Shown here piece after piece: positions 1 through 6,975 of a DNA stretch of 13,216 nucleotides. Source of the stretch: Archaeoglobaceae archaeon. GTDB taxonomy: Archaea > Halobacteriota > Archaeoglobi > Archaeoglobales > Archaeoglobaceae. Under the pieces are notes generated by a model, which saw nothing but the letters and a program-made list of their open reading frames with translations, searched no databases and was not told the DNA's origin. The stretch is from assembly GCA_025059545.1 (NCBI GenBank), contig JANXDJ010000035.1:1-13216 (forward strand), given 5' to 3'. The translations under genes were made by a program, and so were the position numbers. The first letter of the stretch is position 1; the number at the start of each line of letters is the position of its first letter.

Positions 1-859
1 GAGTTGGAGTAGGTGTTGGTGTTGGAGTGGGAGTAGGTGTAGGTGTTGGGGTTGGTGTTGGAGGAACTTGTGCCAATGCAAGAGGTAAGTAGTCAACATT
101 GTTAGAATCAAGAGTATAAGGCTGATCACAGATTCCATATGGCTCACTAATATCACTGCAAGTCTGTGAAAAGCCAGTTCCATATGGGCTTAGCCAAGCG
201 TTACCTCCGAGCAGATTACCGCCAAGGATGTTTGTTCCTTGACTTAGATTAGTGTTCCAGGTGTTTATTGAGTTGGAGAGATAGAAGTTGTTTGAATTGT
301 TGAATAGGTTGTTGTAGATTAGATTATTGTTGGAATAATACAAGTAAATGCCCTCGTAGTTGTTATTCGAAATTGTGCTGTTAGAGATCGTGTTGTTGTT
401 AGAATCCCACAAGGAAATGCCATCGTAGTTGTTCGAGATTGTGCTGTTGGAGATCGTGTTGTTGCTTGAAGAATACAAGTAAATGCCATCCCAGTAGTTA
501 TTCGATATAGTGCTGTTAGAGATCGTGTTGTTGTTAGAATACCACAAGGAAATGCCATAGTAGTTGTTCGAGATTGTGCTGTTGGAGATTGTGTTGTTGT
601 TAGAATTCCACAAGGAAATGCCAGTGCTGTAATCTGAAATGCTCAAATTCTTTACTGTGACATTATTTGCTAATGCAATCAAAATACCATCTCCACTGTT
701 TAGACCTCTTAAGGAATGACCATTTCCATCTAATATTACATCGCTTGGAAGGATTCCTATGCAATGCCATTTTCCAGTTTGCAATCCGGAAATGTTGCTT
801 CCGAGCAAATAGTAGCCTGGCTGAGTTATGTCTGTAAGAGCAGCACTAAAGCCAAACAC
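1..859 (-). CDS. NosD-like right-handed beta-helix surface protein, C-terminus beyond window, 5' end doubtful
   Basis: The frame is open from a TAA at 863-865 down to base 2 and is cut by the window edge. The N-terminal part contains an ITQPGYYLLGSNI segment and an SDVILDGNGHSL motif, as in archaeal NosD/CASH-domain proteins. About four Asn-rich rungs of 22-23 residues follow (pattern NNTISNSTISNNY-GI-L), typical of a right-handed parallel beta-helix. Next comes a NosD-style end with GICDQPYTL and NNVDYLPL, then an alternating Pro-Thr stretch of about ten pairs reaching the edge, as in linkers of archaeal cell-surface proteins. I infer an exported, cell-envelope protein; the ligand is unknown. 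No signal peptide follows the nearest start (GTG at 857-859). An in-frame ATG at 893-895 would give a signal-like N-terminus but is separated by the TAA. It may be a pseudogene, or intact with an unrecognised start. Confidence 0.75.
   Translation of the reverse strand, partial: MFGFSAALTDITQPGYYLLGSNISGLQTGKWHCIGILPSDVILDGNGHSLRGLNSGDGILIALANNVTVKNLSISDYSTGISLWNSNNNTISNSTISNNYYGISLWYSNNNTISNSTISNNYWDGIYLYSSSNNTISNSTISNNYDGISLWDSNNNTISNSTISNNNYEGIYLYYSNNNLIYNNLFNNSNNFYLSNSINTWNTNLSQGTNILGGNLLGGNAWLSPYGTGFSQTCSDISEPYGICDQPYTLDSNNVDYLPLALAQVPPTPTPTPTPTPTPTPTPTPT
346..620. repeat. Tandem 66/69-bp repeats encoding beta-helix rungs
   Basis: Imperfect direct repeats begin at 346, 415, 481, 550 and 616, marked by AAATGCC on the plus strand. 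The period alternates 69, 66, 69, 66 bp, that is 23 and 22 residues per rung on the minus strand. Copies one and three, and two and four, are most alike, so a two-rung (135 bp) unit may have been duplicated. Confidence 0.85.
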
Positions 860-964
860 ATTTTATATAACCACACGATCCCACCTCAAAGCCATCCCAA
901 ACTTCGTGTGTTAACAAACCTTTGTATGTTAAGAAAAATAAAAATTTTACGAATCTTCTTGGAG

Positions 965-982
965 ACAAATTATAAAAATTAT
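965..982 (-). terminator. Possible T-rich termination region after the LLM oxidoreductase gene
   Basis: Read on the minus strand, the sequence right after the TAA at 983-985 is AT-rich with a T5 run (ATTTTTATAATTTG). Short T-runs are a common archaeal termination signal. No hairpin is seen, so this is a weak call. Confidence 0.3.
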
Positions 983-2017
983 TTAATCCTCTTTAAAACT
1001 CGGAATGATCTTCTCCGCATAGATCTTCATCACAAGTTTTGGATCTGGACCAACGTTTATGATCATCAAATGCCTAACTCCTGCCTTTCTGAATTCCTCT
1101 ATTTTTGAAATACACTCCTCTGGATTTCCTACAATTAAGAAATCTGCCAAAATCTCGTCGCTAACCTTTGAAGCATACTCGATGAACTTTGAAAGTGAAT
1201 CATCAGTCAACAAAAGCTTTTCGAAGTAAAATCTCTTTGAAAAATCTTTTGGAACGTCTAAACTGTAGCCCGCTTGCTCAACTTTTTCAAGTGCGGAAAT
1301 CACAATGCCAGCAAATCTTCTTGCCCTTTCCATTGCCTGAGCGCTATCGTAGTCAATGGCTGTGTAGATCTGCAAAGCGGTGTCTATTTCTTCGAGCTTT
1401 CTTCCGGCCTTCTCCGTCCCTCTTTTCACATCTTCCAGATTTTCCTTGTATGTCTTCGGAGTCTCAACTATTGGTATCCATCCGTCACAGAGCATTCCGG
1501 TAAGCTCTCTCGTCTTCTTTCCATTAGCTCCAACGTAGATGGGTATCTTCTGCATCGGCTTGATCTGCAAAAAAGCTTTTTCGAGCTTGAAAGCTTTTCC
1601 AGAGAAAGAGACTTGCTCCTCTGTCCATAATCTCTTCACGATCTCTATGCCTTCCCTGAGCATGTTAAATCTGTCCCAAGTAATTCCGAATGGCAGGATG
1701 TTCATCGCTTCTCCAGCACCGATTCCGAGAAAAGTTCTTCCCGGAGCTAAGTGGTCGAGAGTTGCGAAGAATTGAGCCAAAATAGAGGGATGGTATCGAA
1801 CAAAGTCTGTCACACCAGTTCCAAGCACTATGTTCTGCGTTTTCATCGCAATTGCAGAGAGCAAAGCAAGAGCATTCGGAGTCAACCCGGGAGGAACCAT
1901 GAGTGTGTGGTCTGGTATTATGAGAGAATGAAAACCGACTTCGTCGCTTTGAATCGCTATCTTCATCGCTCTGTCGAGTGGTGGCATTGGAGGGGATAAA
2001 AGATTTCCAAACCTCAT
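983..2017 (-). CDS. LLM-class F420-dependent oxidoreductase (Mer/Adf-like)
   Basis: This 344-residue protein belongs to the bacterial luciferase-like monooxygenase fold, the branch using coenzyme F420. It includes methylene-tetrahydromethanopterin reductase (Mer), F420-dependent alcohol dehydrogenase (Adf) and F420-dependent glucose-6-phosphate dehydrogenase. Visible signatures are IPDH near residues 34-37, GTGVTDFVRYHP at 66-77 and GIGAGEAMN at 98-106, followed by a KIPIYVGANG strand near 157-166. The GAGEAMN form is closer, from memory, to the GEA-N motif of Adf and F420-dependent glucose-6-phosphate dehydrogenase than to canonical Mer. Annotating it as the methanogenesis-pathway Mer would therefore be too specific, and the substrate is unknown. 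The enzyme should be cytosolic. It has its own TATA element 27 nt before the ATG, so it is probably a leaderless single-gene transcript. Confidence 0.85.
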   Translation of the reverse strand: MRFGNLLSPPMPPLDRAMKIAIQSDEVGFHSLIIPDHTLMVPPGLTPNALALLSAIAMKTQNIVLGTGVTDFVRYHPSILAQFFATLDHLAPGRTFLGIGAGEAMNILPFGITWDRFNMLREGIEIVKRLWTEEQVSFSGKAFKLEKAFLQIKPMQKIPIYVGANGKKTRELTGMLCDGWIPIVETPKTYKENLEDVKRGTEKAGRKLEEIDTALQIYTAIDYDSAQAMERARRFAGIVISALEKVEQAGYSLDVPKDFSKRFYFEKLLLTDDSLSKFIEYASKVSDEILADFLIVGNPEECISKIEEFRKAGVRHLMIINVGPDPKLVMKIYAEKIIPSFKED

Positions 2018-2037
2018 GTTTTAAAGCAGTGATGTAA

Positions 2038-2050
2038 AATTTATAAATTT
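2038..2050 (-). promoter_or_regulatory. TATA box of the LLM oxidoreductase gene
   Basis: A near-palindromic ATTTATAAAT element is centred about 27 nt before the ATG at 2017. Archaeal TATA boxes lie about 25-27 nt before the transcription start, so the mRNA is predicted to be leaderless. Confidence 0.6.
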
Positions 2051-2084
2051 TTATCAAGCTATACTATGCCAACACAAATCAGAT

Positions 2085-3401
2085 TTAGCCAAGAATTTGC
2101 TTCAAAATCTTCAAACCTTCATTGTAGAGCTCCTCCGCTCTTTCTCTGCTTCTACCTTCAGCATAAATTCTCGCTATTGGCTCAGTGCCAGAAGGACGAA
2201 TTAGAAGCCAGCCATTTTCAAAATCTATCCTTGCACCGTCAACGTGGTTCGCATTGGGAAACTTTTTTCTGAGTTCTTTCAACACTTTCTCCTTGTTCCT
2301 ACACTCCACCTTGCCCTTAAGCATGTAATAGCGTGGAATTTCAGCTATAAGCTCGCTAAGCTTTTTTCCAGTCTCATCAATCAACTCGAGAACCTTAGCA
2401 ACACTCATTCCACCATCTCTTGCAAGTAGATGCTCAGGAAATATGAGTCCGCCATTGCCTTCGCCACCGAATACAGCTTTCCTCTCCATCATCACCTTTG
2501 CAACAACTGGAGAACCTACTGCGGTGTAAACAACTTCCCCGCCAACTTCTCTAACTGCATCCTCAACACAGCGCGAAGAAGATACGGGAGTTACAACGAT
2601 GCCCCCGCCATGCTTTTCAACGTAGTGCTTAGCCATCAGTGCAAGCATTGCATCCTCAGAAACAAATTCTCCCTTTTCATTGACAAAAACCGCTCTATCC
2701 GCATCGCCATCATGTGCAACTCCAAAATCTGCTTTGAAATCCAAAACCGCTTTCTTGAGCAGTTCGAGCTCTTTCTCTACTGGTTCAGGATTCCTTGCAG
2801 GAAATCTTCCGTCTGAATTGCAGTTTATTCCGTAAACCTCGCACCCAAGTCTCTTCAGAATTTCAGGAGTTGTAAAGCATCCTGCACCATTTCCACAGTC
2901 CACTACAACGCGGTATTTTTTGTCAATCTCAACGCTATCAACGATTGCGTTAACATAGAGCTCAATAGGATCATCATGCAGAAGAGTGCCCACTTCATTC
3001 CACTTAGCAAGTTTGAATGACTTGCTCATGTAAATCCTCTCACTTTCTTCGTCCATTTCTCTGAAAAACTCTGCCCCATTCTCCTGAACGAACTTTATTC
3101 CGTTGTATTCCCTTGGATTGTGGCTTGCGGTAACAACAACTCCTGCAACTTTTTTTGTTTTTGCGTAGAACTGCAAAGCGGGAGTTGGGGCTATTCCTAA
3201 ATCCACCGCAGTGCTACCTGCGGACATTATGCCAGCTAAAACAGCAGATTTTAACATAAAACTTGAAAGCCTCGTATCGCAAGCAACCGCAATTTTTCCG
3301 GGCTTCAGAGTTGCAATCACTCTCCCCAAATCCAAAGCCATTTCAGCAGTTAGCTCCTCATTGGCTATTCCACGAACCCCATTCGTGCCGAAAAGGCTCA
3401 T
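2085..3401 (-). CDS. glmM: Phosphoglucosamine mutase / phosphomannomutase family
   Basis: This 438-residue alpha-D-phosphohexomutase is expected to interconvert glucosamine-6-phosphate and glucosamine-1-phosphate on the way to UDP-GlcNAc in the cytosol. All four family signatures are present: the phosphoserine loop TASHNP at 91-96 with Ser93 as the phosphorylated residue, the metal-binding DGDADR at 231-236, the sugar-binding GEGNGG at 313-318 and the phosphate-binding RPSGTEP at 402-408. The N-terminus MSLFGTNGVRG matches the archaeal GlmM start. Phosphomannomutase activity cannot be excluded, since archaeal members are often bifunctional. The ATG overlaps the TGA of the upstream DUF61 gene (ATGA), and a GGTGG ribosome-binding sequence lies just before it at 3406-3410. 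This points to translational coupling in an operon with DUF61 and the SAM hydrolase. Confidence 0.93.
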   Translation of the reverse strand: MSLFGTNGVRGIANEELTAEMALDLGRVIATLKPGKIAVACDTRLSSFMLKSAVLAGIMSAGSTAVDLGIAPTPALQFYAKTKKVAGVVVTASHNPREYNGIKFVQENGAEFFREMDEESERIYMSKSFKLAKWNEVGTLLHDDPIELYVNAIVDSVEIDKKYRVVVDCGNGAGCFTTPEILKRLGCEVYGINCNSDGRFPARNPEPVEKELELLKKAVLDFKADFGVAHDGDADRAVFVNEKGEFVSEDAMLALMAKHYVEKHGGGIVVTPVSSSRCVEDAVREVGGEVVYTAVGSPVVAKVMMERKAVFGGEGNGGLIFPEHLLARDGGMSVAKVLELIDETGKKLSELIAEIPRYYMLKGKVECRNKEKVLKELRKKFPNANHVDGARIDFENGWLLIRPSGTEPIARIYAEGRSRERAEELYNEGLKILKQILG

Positions 3402-3799
3402 AATTCCACCCTAAACATAACCTGAGTTGTAGTTCTTAGCTTTCTTCTTATCGCAGGAAGCTCGTAAAGGTAAAGCATGAGATTGCCGTTAACCAAGCGA
3501 TCATAACCAAAAGCTTTCTTTATGAAATCGATATGAAGCTTGTCCCTCACAAAAACAACTCTCTCGCCACCGATTTCGCACATCTCAAGGATTATTGGAA
3601 TCTTGAATTTCTTTCTTTCAAGCTCATCAAAATGCTCTGCAATGAATTCGAGCTCCCTCTTCTCGAGGTAGTATTCATTTCCATCCTTTGCCAAAATAGT
3701 AGGGTCTTTCTCGTTAAGCATGTCTTCAAGATTCTTCATCGCTACGGGCATATGCTTGTTTACAGATTCGATCATCTTTGCAAGAATTTTCTCATTCAT
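3398..3799 (-). CDS. DUF61 / UPF0216 family protein
   Basis: This small 133-residue soluble protein has the look of the archaeal DUF61 (UPF0216) family, which has no established function. It begins with a helix-rich, charged segment (residues 1-33), then TILAKDGNEYYLEKRELE, and ends in a mixed strand/helix region with DKLHIDFIKKAFGY. No signal peptide, membrane helix or metal motif is visible. A clear Shine-Dalgarno GGAGGTG at 3805-3811 lies 5 nt before the ATG and decides the start. The start overlaps the stop of the upstream SAM hydrolase gene by 4 nt, and its own stop overlaps the glmM start by 4 nt, so it sits in the middle of a tightly coupled operon. The family assignment is from memory of the sequence pattern. 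Confidence 0.8.
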   Translation of the reverse strand: MNEKILAKMIESVNKHMPVAMKNLEDMLNEKDPTILAKDGNEYYLEKRELEFIAEHFDELERKKFKIPIILEMCEIGGERVVFVRDKLHIDFIKKAFGYDRLVNGNLMLYLYELPAIRRKLRTTTQVMFRVEL

Positions 3800-4548
3800 C
3801 TCAGCACCTCCAGCTCGATCGAGCCAGACCGTATTTTAAGCAACTCAGAAGCATTGCCATTCCTAACACTGAGCTCGAGCATTCCAAAGCTTCCGATTAA
3901 TGCCAATGGTTCTCCTATGTGAACATCGGAGTATGTTCTCACCATAGGAAATTCTACTCCAAGAAGATTAAAACCTTTTGCCCCCTTCAAAGCCTTAGCT
4001 GGGACGTTGGTGATCAGATTACCAAATCTGTCAACGTAAACTACTCTTGCTCTTAGATTTTCCCCTTCCAAAGAGTAATCGAAGAGATCTAAGGTTTTAA
4101 TCTCATCAATTTCTCTGAAATAGCTGAAATCTTTCCTTAGGATTAAAGCTGATGAAGGGGCAAATAGATCTCTACCATGAAAAGTCGTCGAAAGTTCACC
4201 AACAATTTCCGAGATTTTCTGATCTATTTCGTAGATCTTTGAAATTCCCTCCTCATTTGCAGATGGATAAGCGATGCCGTTGTCTGGGGCTACGAAAAAG
4301 TGATCCCTCGTTTCCACAACTATCGCTCTTCTTCGACCACCAACCTCTGGATCCACGACTGCAACGTGAATTGCTTTCTTAAAGAAGCGATATGAGTGAT
4401 AAAGCAGAAAAGCCCCTTGAAAGACGTTTTGAGGCTCTACGGAGTGAGTTATGTCCACAATCTTTGCTTCTGGAGCTAAGCTCAAAATAACCCCTTTCAT
4501 AACTCCCGGATAAAAATCGCCGAAATCCGTTAACAGTGTGATTATCAT
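3796..4548 (-). CDS. S-adenosyl-L-methionine hydrolase (adenosine-forming), DUF62 family
   Basis: This 250-residue protein belongs to the SAM hydroxide adenosyltransferase family, which uses activated water to split SAM into adenosine and methionine. Signatures in order are LTDFGD at 6-11, HVAVVDPEVGG at 61-71, FVAPDNG at 85-91, TFHGRDLFAP at 122-131 and VDRFGNLITN at 172-181. The catalytic Asp-Arg-His set known for this family fits Asp66, Arg73 and His124. The usual VVDPGVG loop reads VVDPEVG here, a Gly-to-Glu change beside the catalytic Asp. Enzyme length is normal for archaeal members. It is followed by DUF61 with an ATGA overlap. A TATA-like element about 24 nt before the ATG suggests it can be transcribed separately from the DUF63 gene 42 nt upstream. 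The biological role of SAM hydrolysis in archaea is not settled. Confidence 0.9.
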   Translation of the reverse strand: MIITLLTDFGDFYPGVMKGVILSLAPEAKIVDITHSVEPQNVFQGAFLLYHSYRFFKKAIHVAVVDPEVGGRRRAIVVETRDHFFVAPDNGIAYPSANEEGISKIYEIDQKISEIVGELSTTFHGRDLFAPSSALILRKDFSYFREIDEIKTLDLFDYSLEGENLRARVVYVDRFGNLITNVPAKALKGAKGFNLLGVEFPMVRTYSDVHIGEPLALIGSFGMLELSVRNGNASELLKIRSGSIELEVLR

Positions 4549-4566
4549 AATTCTCGAAAGGCTTTT

Positions 4567-4577
4567 GGATTAATTTC
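4567..4577 (-). promoter_or_regulatory. Possible TATA element before the SAM hydrolase gene
   Basis: On the minus strand GGGAAATTAATCC lies between the DUF63 stop and the SAM hydrolase ATG, centred about 24 nt before the ATG. The purine-rich GGGAAA could act as a BRE. No good Shine-Dalgarno is seen, which favours a leaderless start here. Confidence 0.4.
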
Positions 4578-4590
4578 CCTTTCTACTATC

Positions 4591-5382
4591 TCAGACACCA
4601 AAAGTTATCCTCAATCCGTTTCTTAGAGCTGGACCCAGACCTAAGACGAGAAGTGTGAACTTTAAGAAGTTCTTTAGGTTTTCTTTTTCCTCTGATGCGT
4701 CTATCAAATATAGAACAGAACCTATAACCCCAAATTTGGCAATTGGCAAAGCTATTGCACCTAATGTATCGGTGATAAACCTTGGAAGCACATGAATTTC
4801 GACATAGCCATGATATTGAACTCCCAAAAAAGTTACAAAGCCATCAAGCATGTGTGCAAGCATGACTGAAGAGCTAAGCAAATTTTTCGTCTTTATTGGG
4901 ATTAGATAAAATGCCAAAGCAACTACTACTGCTCCAGTGAGCCCATAAGGTAAAATTAGTAGATTTTCAACTCTGAGATTGACGAAGAGTAAGACAAGCG
5001 TAGCAATAGCAAATAAAAGCCCAATAAGGGCGTAATATACATAATATCTCTCACCAAAAAATCTTCTTGAAACCAAAAGCGTTGGAAAAGCCAAAAAGAA
5101 GATCAGGAAGAAGATAAAGGGAGACATGAAAACATACGATATGGGTGGTTGCAGAAATCCAGCGTCTTCAACAACTCTTGCAGAAGAGCCCAAAAGAACG
5201 TAGGGAACATTTGCAAGTATGAAATTCTTGTCAATCTCGAATCTCTTTTCAAGGAATTTATAAATCAGAAAAACCGCTATTACAAGTATTACCGCCCAAG
5301 TCAGCGTGTTGACGATGTTATAGCCTTCTTTGTAAACGATCGAGTCTATGTAGTATTCCTTTATGAAGCCCCAGAGATCCAT
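4591..5382 (-). CDS. DUF63 family integral membrane protein
   Basis: This 263-residue polytopic membrane protein matches the archaeal DUF63 family pattern. An amphipathic N-terminus EYYIDSIVYKEGYNIVNTLTW precedes a hydrophobic segment at about 25-43, followed by YVLLGSSARVVEDAGF (61-76) and about six further hydrophobic stretches. A conserved AHMLDGFVTFLG motif comes late in the protein, and the end reads LGLGPALRNGLRI. About seven membrane spans are likely, with no enzymatic motif that I recognise. Function is unknown for the family. It is the first gene of the minus-strand string leading to the SAM hydrolase, DUF61 and glmM, with a 42-nt gap to the next gene. A TATA element 26 nt before the ATG indicates a leaderless transcript. 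Confidence 0.85.
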   Translation of the reverse strand: MDLWGFIKEYYIDSIVYKEGYNIVNTLTWAVILVIAVFLIYKFLEKRFEIDKNFILANVPYVLLGSSARVVEDAGFLQPPISYVFMSPFIFFLIFFLAFPTLLVSRRFFGERYYVYYALIGLLFAIATLVLLFVNLRVENLLILPYGLTGAVVVALAFYLIPIKTKNLLSSSVMLAHMLDGFVTFLGVQYHGYVEIHVLPRFITDTLGAIALPIAKFGVIGSVLYLIDASEEKENLKNFLKFTLLVLGLGPALRNGLRITFGV

Positions 5383-5402
5383 GGCTGAAGAGTTTTAGAG
5401 GA

Positions 5403-5412
5403 GTATATTAAT
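5403..5412 (-). promoter_or_regulatory. TATA box of the DUF63 gene
   Basis: TTAATATA on the minus strand is centred about 26 nt before the ATG at 5382. It is divergent from the promoter at 5456-5465, so the two share a 102-bp intergenic space. Confidence 0.55.
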
Positions 5413-5455
5413 TTTCTTTCAAGCTCCAAAAATACGGCATCAATAATCTGGAAAA

Positions 5456-5465
5456 TTTTATATCT
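5456..5465 (+). promoter_or_regulatory. TATA box of the decayed gene
   Basis: TTTTATATCT is centred 25 nt before the ATG at 5485, the same spacing as the intact leaderless genes in this window. The promoter seems preserved although the coding region is broken. Confidence 0.5.
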
Positions 5466-5484
5466 AAGCTAAATCTCTAATTTC

Positions 5485-6005
5485 ATGCCGCTTATTGCCA
5501 TGCTATGTGGCGAGTGCTTTTTTTGGATATGCAATGAGATCTACTGAGATAAAGTATCTTGATGGTTTTGGAGAAGAACTTGAGACTGGATACGACATCG
5601 ATATCAGTGCCCAAATTGTAGGGGAAGTGGAGTTCTAAAAGTTGAGATCCTAGATGAAAAAATTGTCTCTACAATTGGAGACTTGGACTTTAAGCTTCAA
5701 GAAAAGAGATCTACAATTACAGATCGATTCCGGAGACAAGATTCAAGTATTGAATTTTCGGTTTTAGTTCTTTCTGCCGTTAGAGCTGGACTCGGAAAAA
5801 TTTCGATTGCGGATCCTTGGGAGAGAAGACACCTTTCAATCCACCAAGCACCGATATAGATCATTTACTTGGCAAAGTATTTCAAAAGTTTCCCAAAGCG
5901 CTAATGAATGTTTAAAAACTTTGCACAGATGAAAGAATTCTTAGCGTTCTTGAGGAATTCGTTGTCGATCTTTTCCCACATGAAAATTCTTCAGAAATAG
6001 ACTGA
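5485..6005 (+). pseudogene. Decayed gene for a small zinc-ribbon-like protein, at least three frameshifts and one stop
   Basis: No single long frame exists, but coding-like segments follow one another. From ATG 5485 the first frame gives MPLIAMLCGECFF. At the T7 run 5518-5524 it continues one base over as FFGYAMRSTEIKYLDGFGEELE. Near 5600 it returns to the first frame as QCPNCRGSGVLKVEILDEK and stays open to about 5825, ending ISIADPWE. The third frame then carries TPFNPPSTDIDHLLGKVFQK, meets an in-frame TAA at 5913-5915 and goes on as DERILSVLEEFVVDLFP to a TGA at 6003-6005. The rebuilt product is about 170 residues. A CGEC pair and a CPNC pair would form a four-Cys zinc ribbon, which supports the frame joins. 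I do not recognise the family. It lies 34 bp before the radical SAM gene on the same strand. Confidence 0.6.
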
Positions 6006-6011
6006 TCGAAA

Positions 6012-6020
6012 GATTTAAAC
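6012..6020 (+). promoter_or_regulatory. TATA-like element of the radical SAM gene
   Basis: GATTTAAAC is centred about 24 nt before the ATG at 6040. The purine-rich CGAAA just before it could serve as a BRE. The mRNA would be leaderless or nearly so. Confidence 0.45.
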
Positions 6021-6039
6021 TGAAGTAGGAATTATAAAT

Positions 6040-6975
6040 ATGAACTGTAAATTCTGCGGAAAAAAGGTTCCATCCAAATTTTTGGGTGTTTGTGTAGAAT
6101 GTTCAAGATCCGAGAGAGTTTTAAGCTTAATTGGTGAAATTCACCCGAGAAATGGTGCTTTTGTGAAAAAATGCAAACTATGTGCGAATGAATGCAAAGA
6201 TTTAGCCTTGTGTGGAAAACCGGTCTATGGTAATCTAACCTACTATGAAGATCCATTGCCAACGAACTGCTGTAATTCATGGTTCTGCAAGGGAAGCAAG
6301 CTTTCTGGAACAAATTTAGCAGTATTTTACTACGGTTGTAACTTTGACTGCATATTCTGCCAAAATTGGAGCCATAAGAACGTTAATCAAACCTTTGTTA
6401 GCCTTGAAGAACTGCTCGAAGCTACGATGAGGAAAAGAGTTAGATGTATCTGCCACTTCGGAGGTTCTCCAGAACCACAGCTTCCTTTCGCACTTAAGTT
6501 CAGCAGAAAGGCTCTCGAGTTGAGAGAGGATTTGATGATCTGCTGGGAATGGAATGGCGCGGGAAATTCATCCTTAGCCTTGAAGTGTGCGGAGTTAAGC
6601 AGTAAATCCAAGGGAACTGTTAAGTTCGACTTGAAAGCCTGGAATGAGTATCTTCATATGCTTTTAACAGGAAGAAGCCCTGAAAGAGTTAGAAAGAATT
6701 TTGAGCTAATTGGAGAAAAATTTCCAGAGGTTTTATCAGCAACAACCTTGCTTGTGCCATATTACGTTGATGAACACGAGATTGACGGGATTGCAAGCTT
6801 TATTGCATCTTTAGATGAAAAAATACCCTATAGCCTGCTCGTTTTTCATCCAGACTATAGGCTAAGGGATCTGCCTGTCACACCAAGAGAACAGGTTTTT
6901 AATTGCTATAAAATAGCGAAAAAGCATTTAAAAAACGTCAACATCGGGAACTTGCATCTTTTAGGGCTTTTATAA
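6040..6975 (+). CDS. Radical SAM protein, PflA-like, with Cys-rich N-terminal region
   Basis: This 311-residue protein carries the radical SAM signature YYGCNFDCIFCQNW (Cys100, Cys104, Cys107), which would hold the 4Fe-4S cluster that cleaves SAM. It is followed by a GGSPEPQLPF motif at 141-150. The spacing resembles pyruvate-formate-lyase-activating-enzyme-like archaeal proteins. Before the core lie Cys3, Cys6, Cys18 and Cys21 (probable zinc ribbon), then Cys45, Cys48, Cys52 and Cys58, then Cys77, Cys78 and Cys83, which could bind zinc or an auxiliary Fe-S cluster. The substrate is unknown; an activase or peptide-modifying role would be a guess. No glycyl-radical enzyme is present in the window. 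The last 38 bp overlap the 3' end of the convergent hemD gene, and a hairpin with a T5 tail spans its stop codon. Confidence 0.85.
   Translation: MNCKFCGKKVPSKFLGVCVECSRSERVLSLIGEIHPRNGAFVKKCKLCANECKDLALCGKPVYGNLTYYEDPLPTNCCNSWFCKGSKLSGTNLAVFYYGCNFDCIFCQNWSHKNVNQTFVSLEELLEATMRKRVRCICHFGGSPEPQLPFALKFSRKALELREDLMICWEWNGAGNSSLALKCAELSSKSKGTVKFDLKAWNEYLHMLLTGRSPERVRKNFELIGEKFPEVLSATTLLVPYYVDEHEIDGIASFIASLDEKIPYSLLVFHPDYRLRDLPVTPREQVFNCYKIAKKHLKNVNIGNLHLLGLL
6918..6937 (-). terminator. T-rich termination signal after hemD
   Basis: On the minus strand, just past the TGA at 6938-6940, two T-runs (T6 and T5) occur within 20 nt. This fits archaeal T-tract termination. The runs lie inside the coding region of the convergent radical SAM gene. 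Confidence 0.4.

Noticed and set aside
319..558. A 79-residue minus-strand frame rich in Thr and Arg
   Set aside because: It is a shifted reading of the Asn-rich beta-helix repeats, whose true frame is open from end to end.
764..1108. A plus-strand frame of 114 codons
   Set aside because: It spans the broken start of the beta-helix gene, an AT-rich gap and the end of the oxidoreductase gene on the opposite strand, and resembles no protein family.
4548..4591. Idea that the DUF63 and SAM hydrolase genes are translationally coupled
   Set aside because: A 42-nt gap with a TATA-like element and no Shine-Dalgarno separates them, so coupling is not supported.
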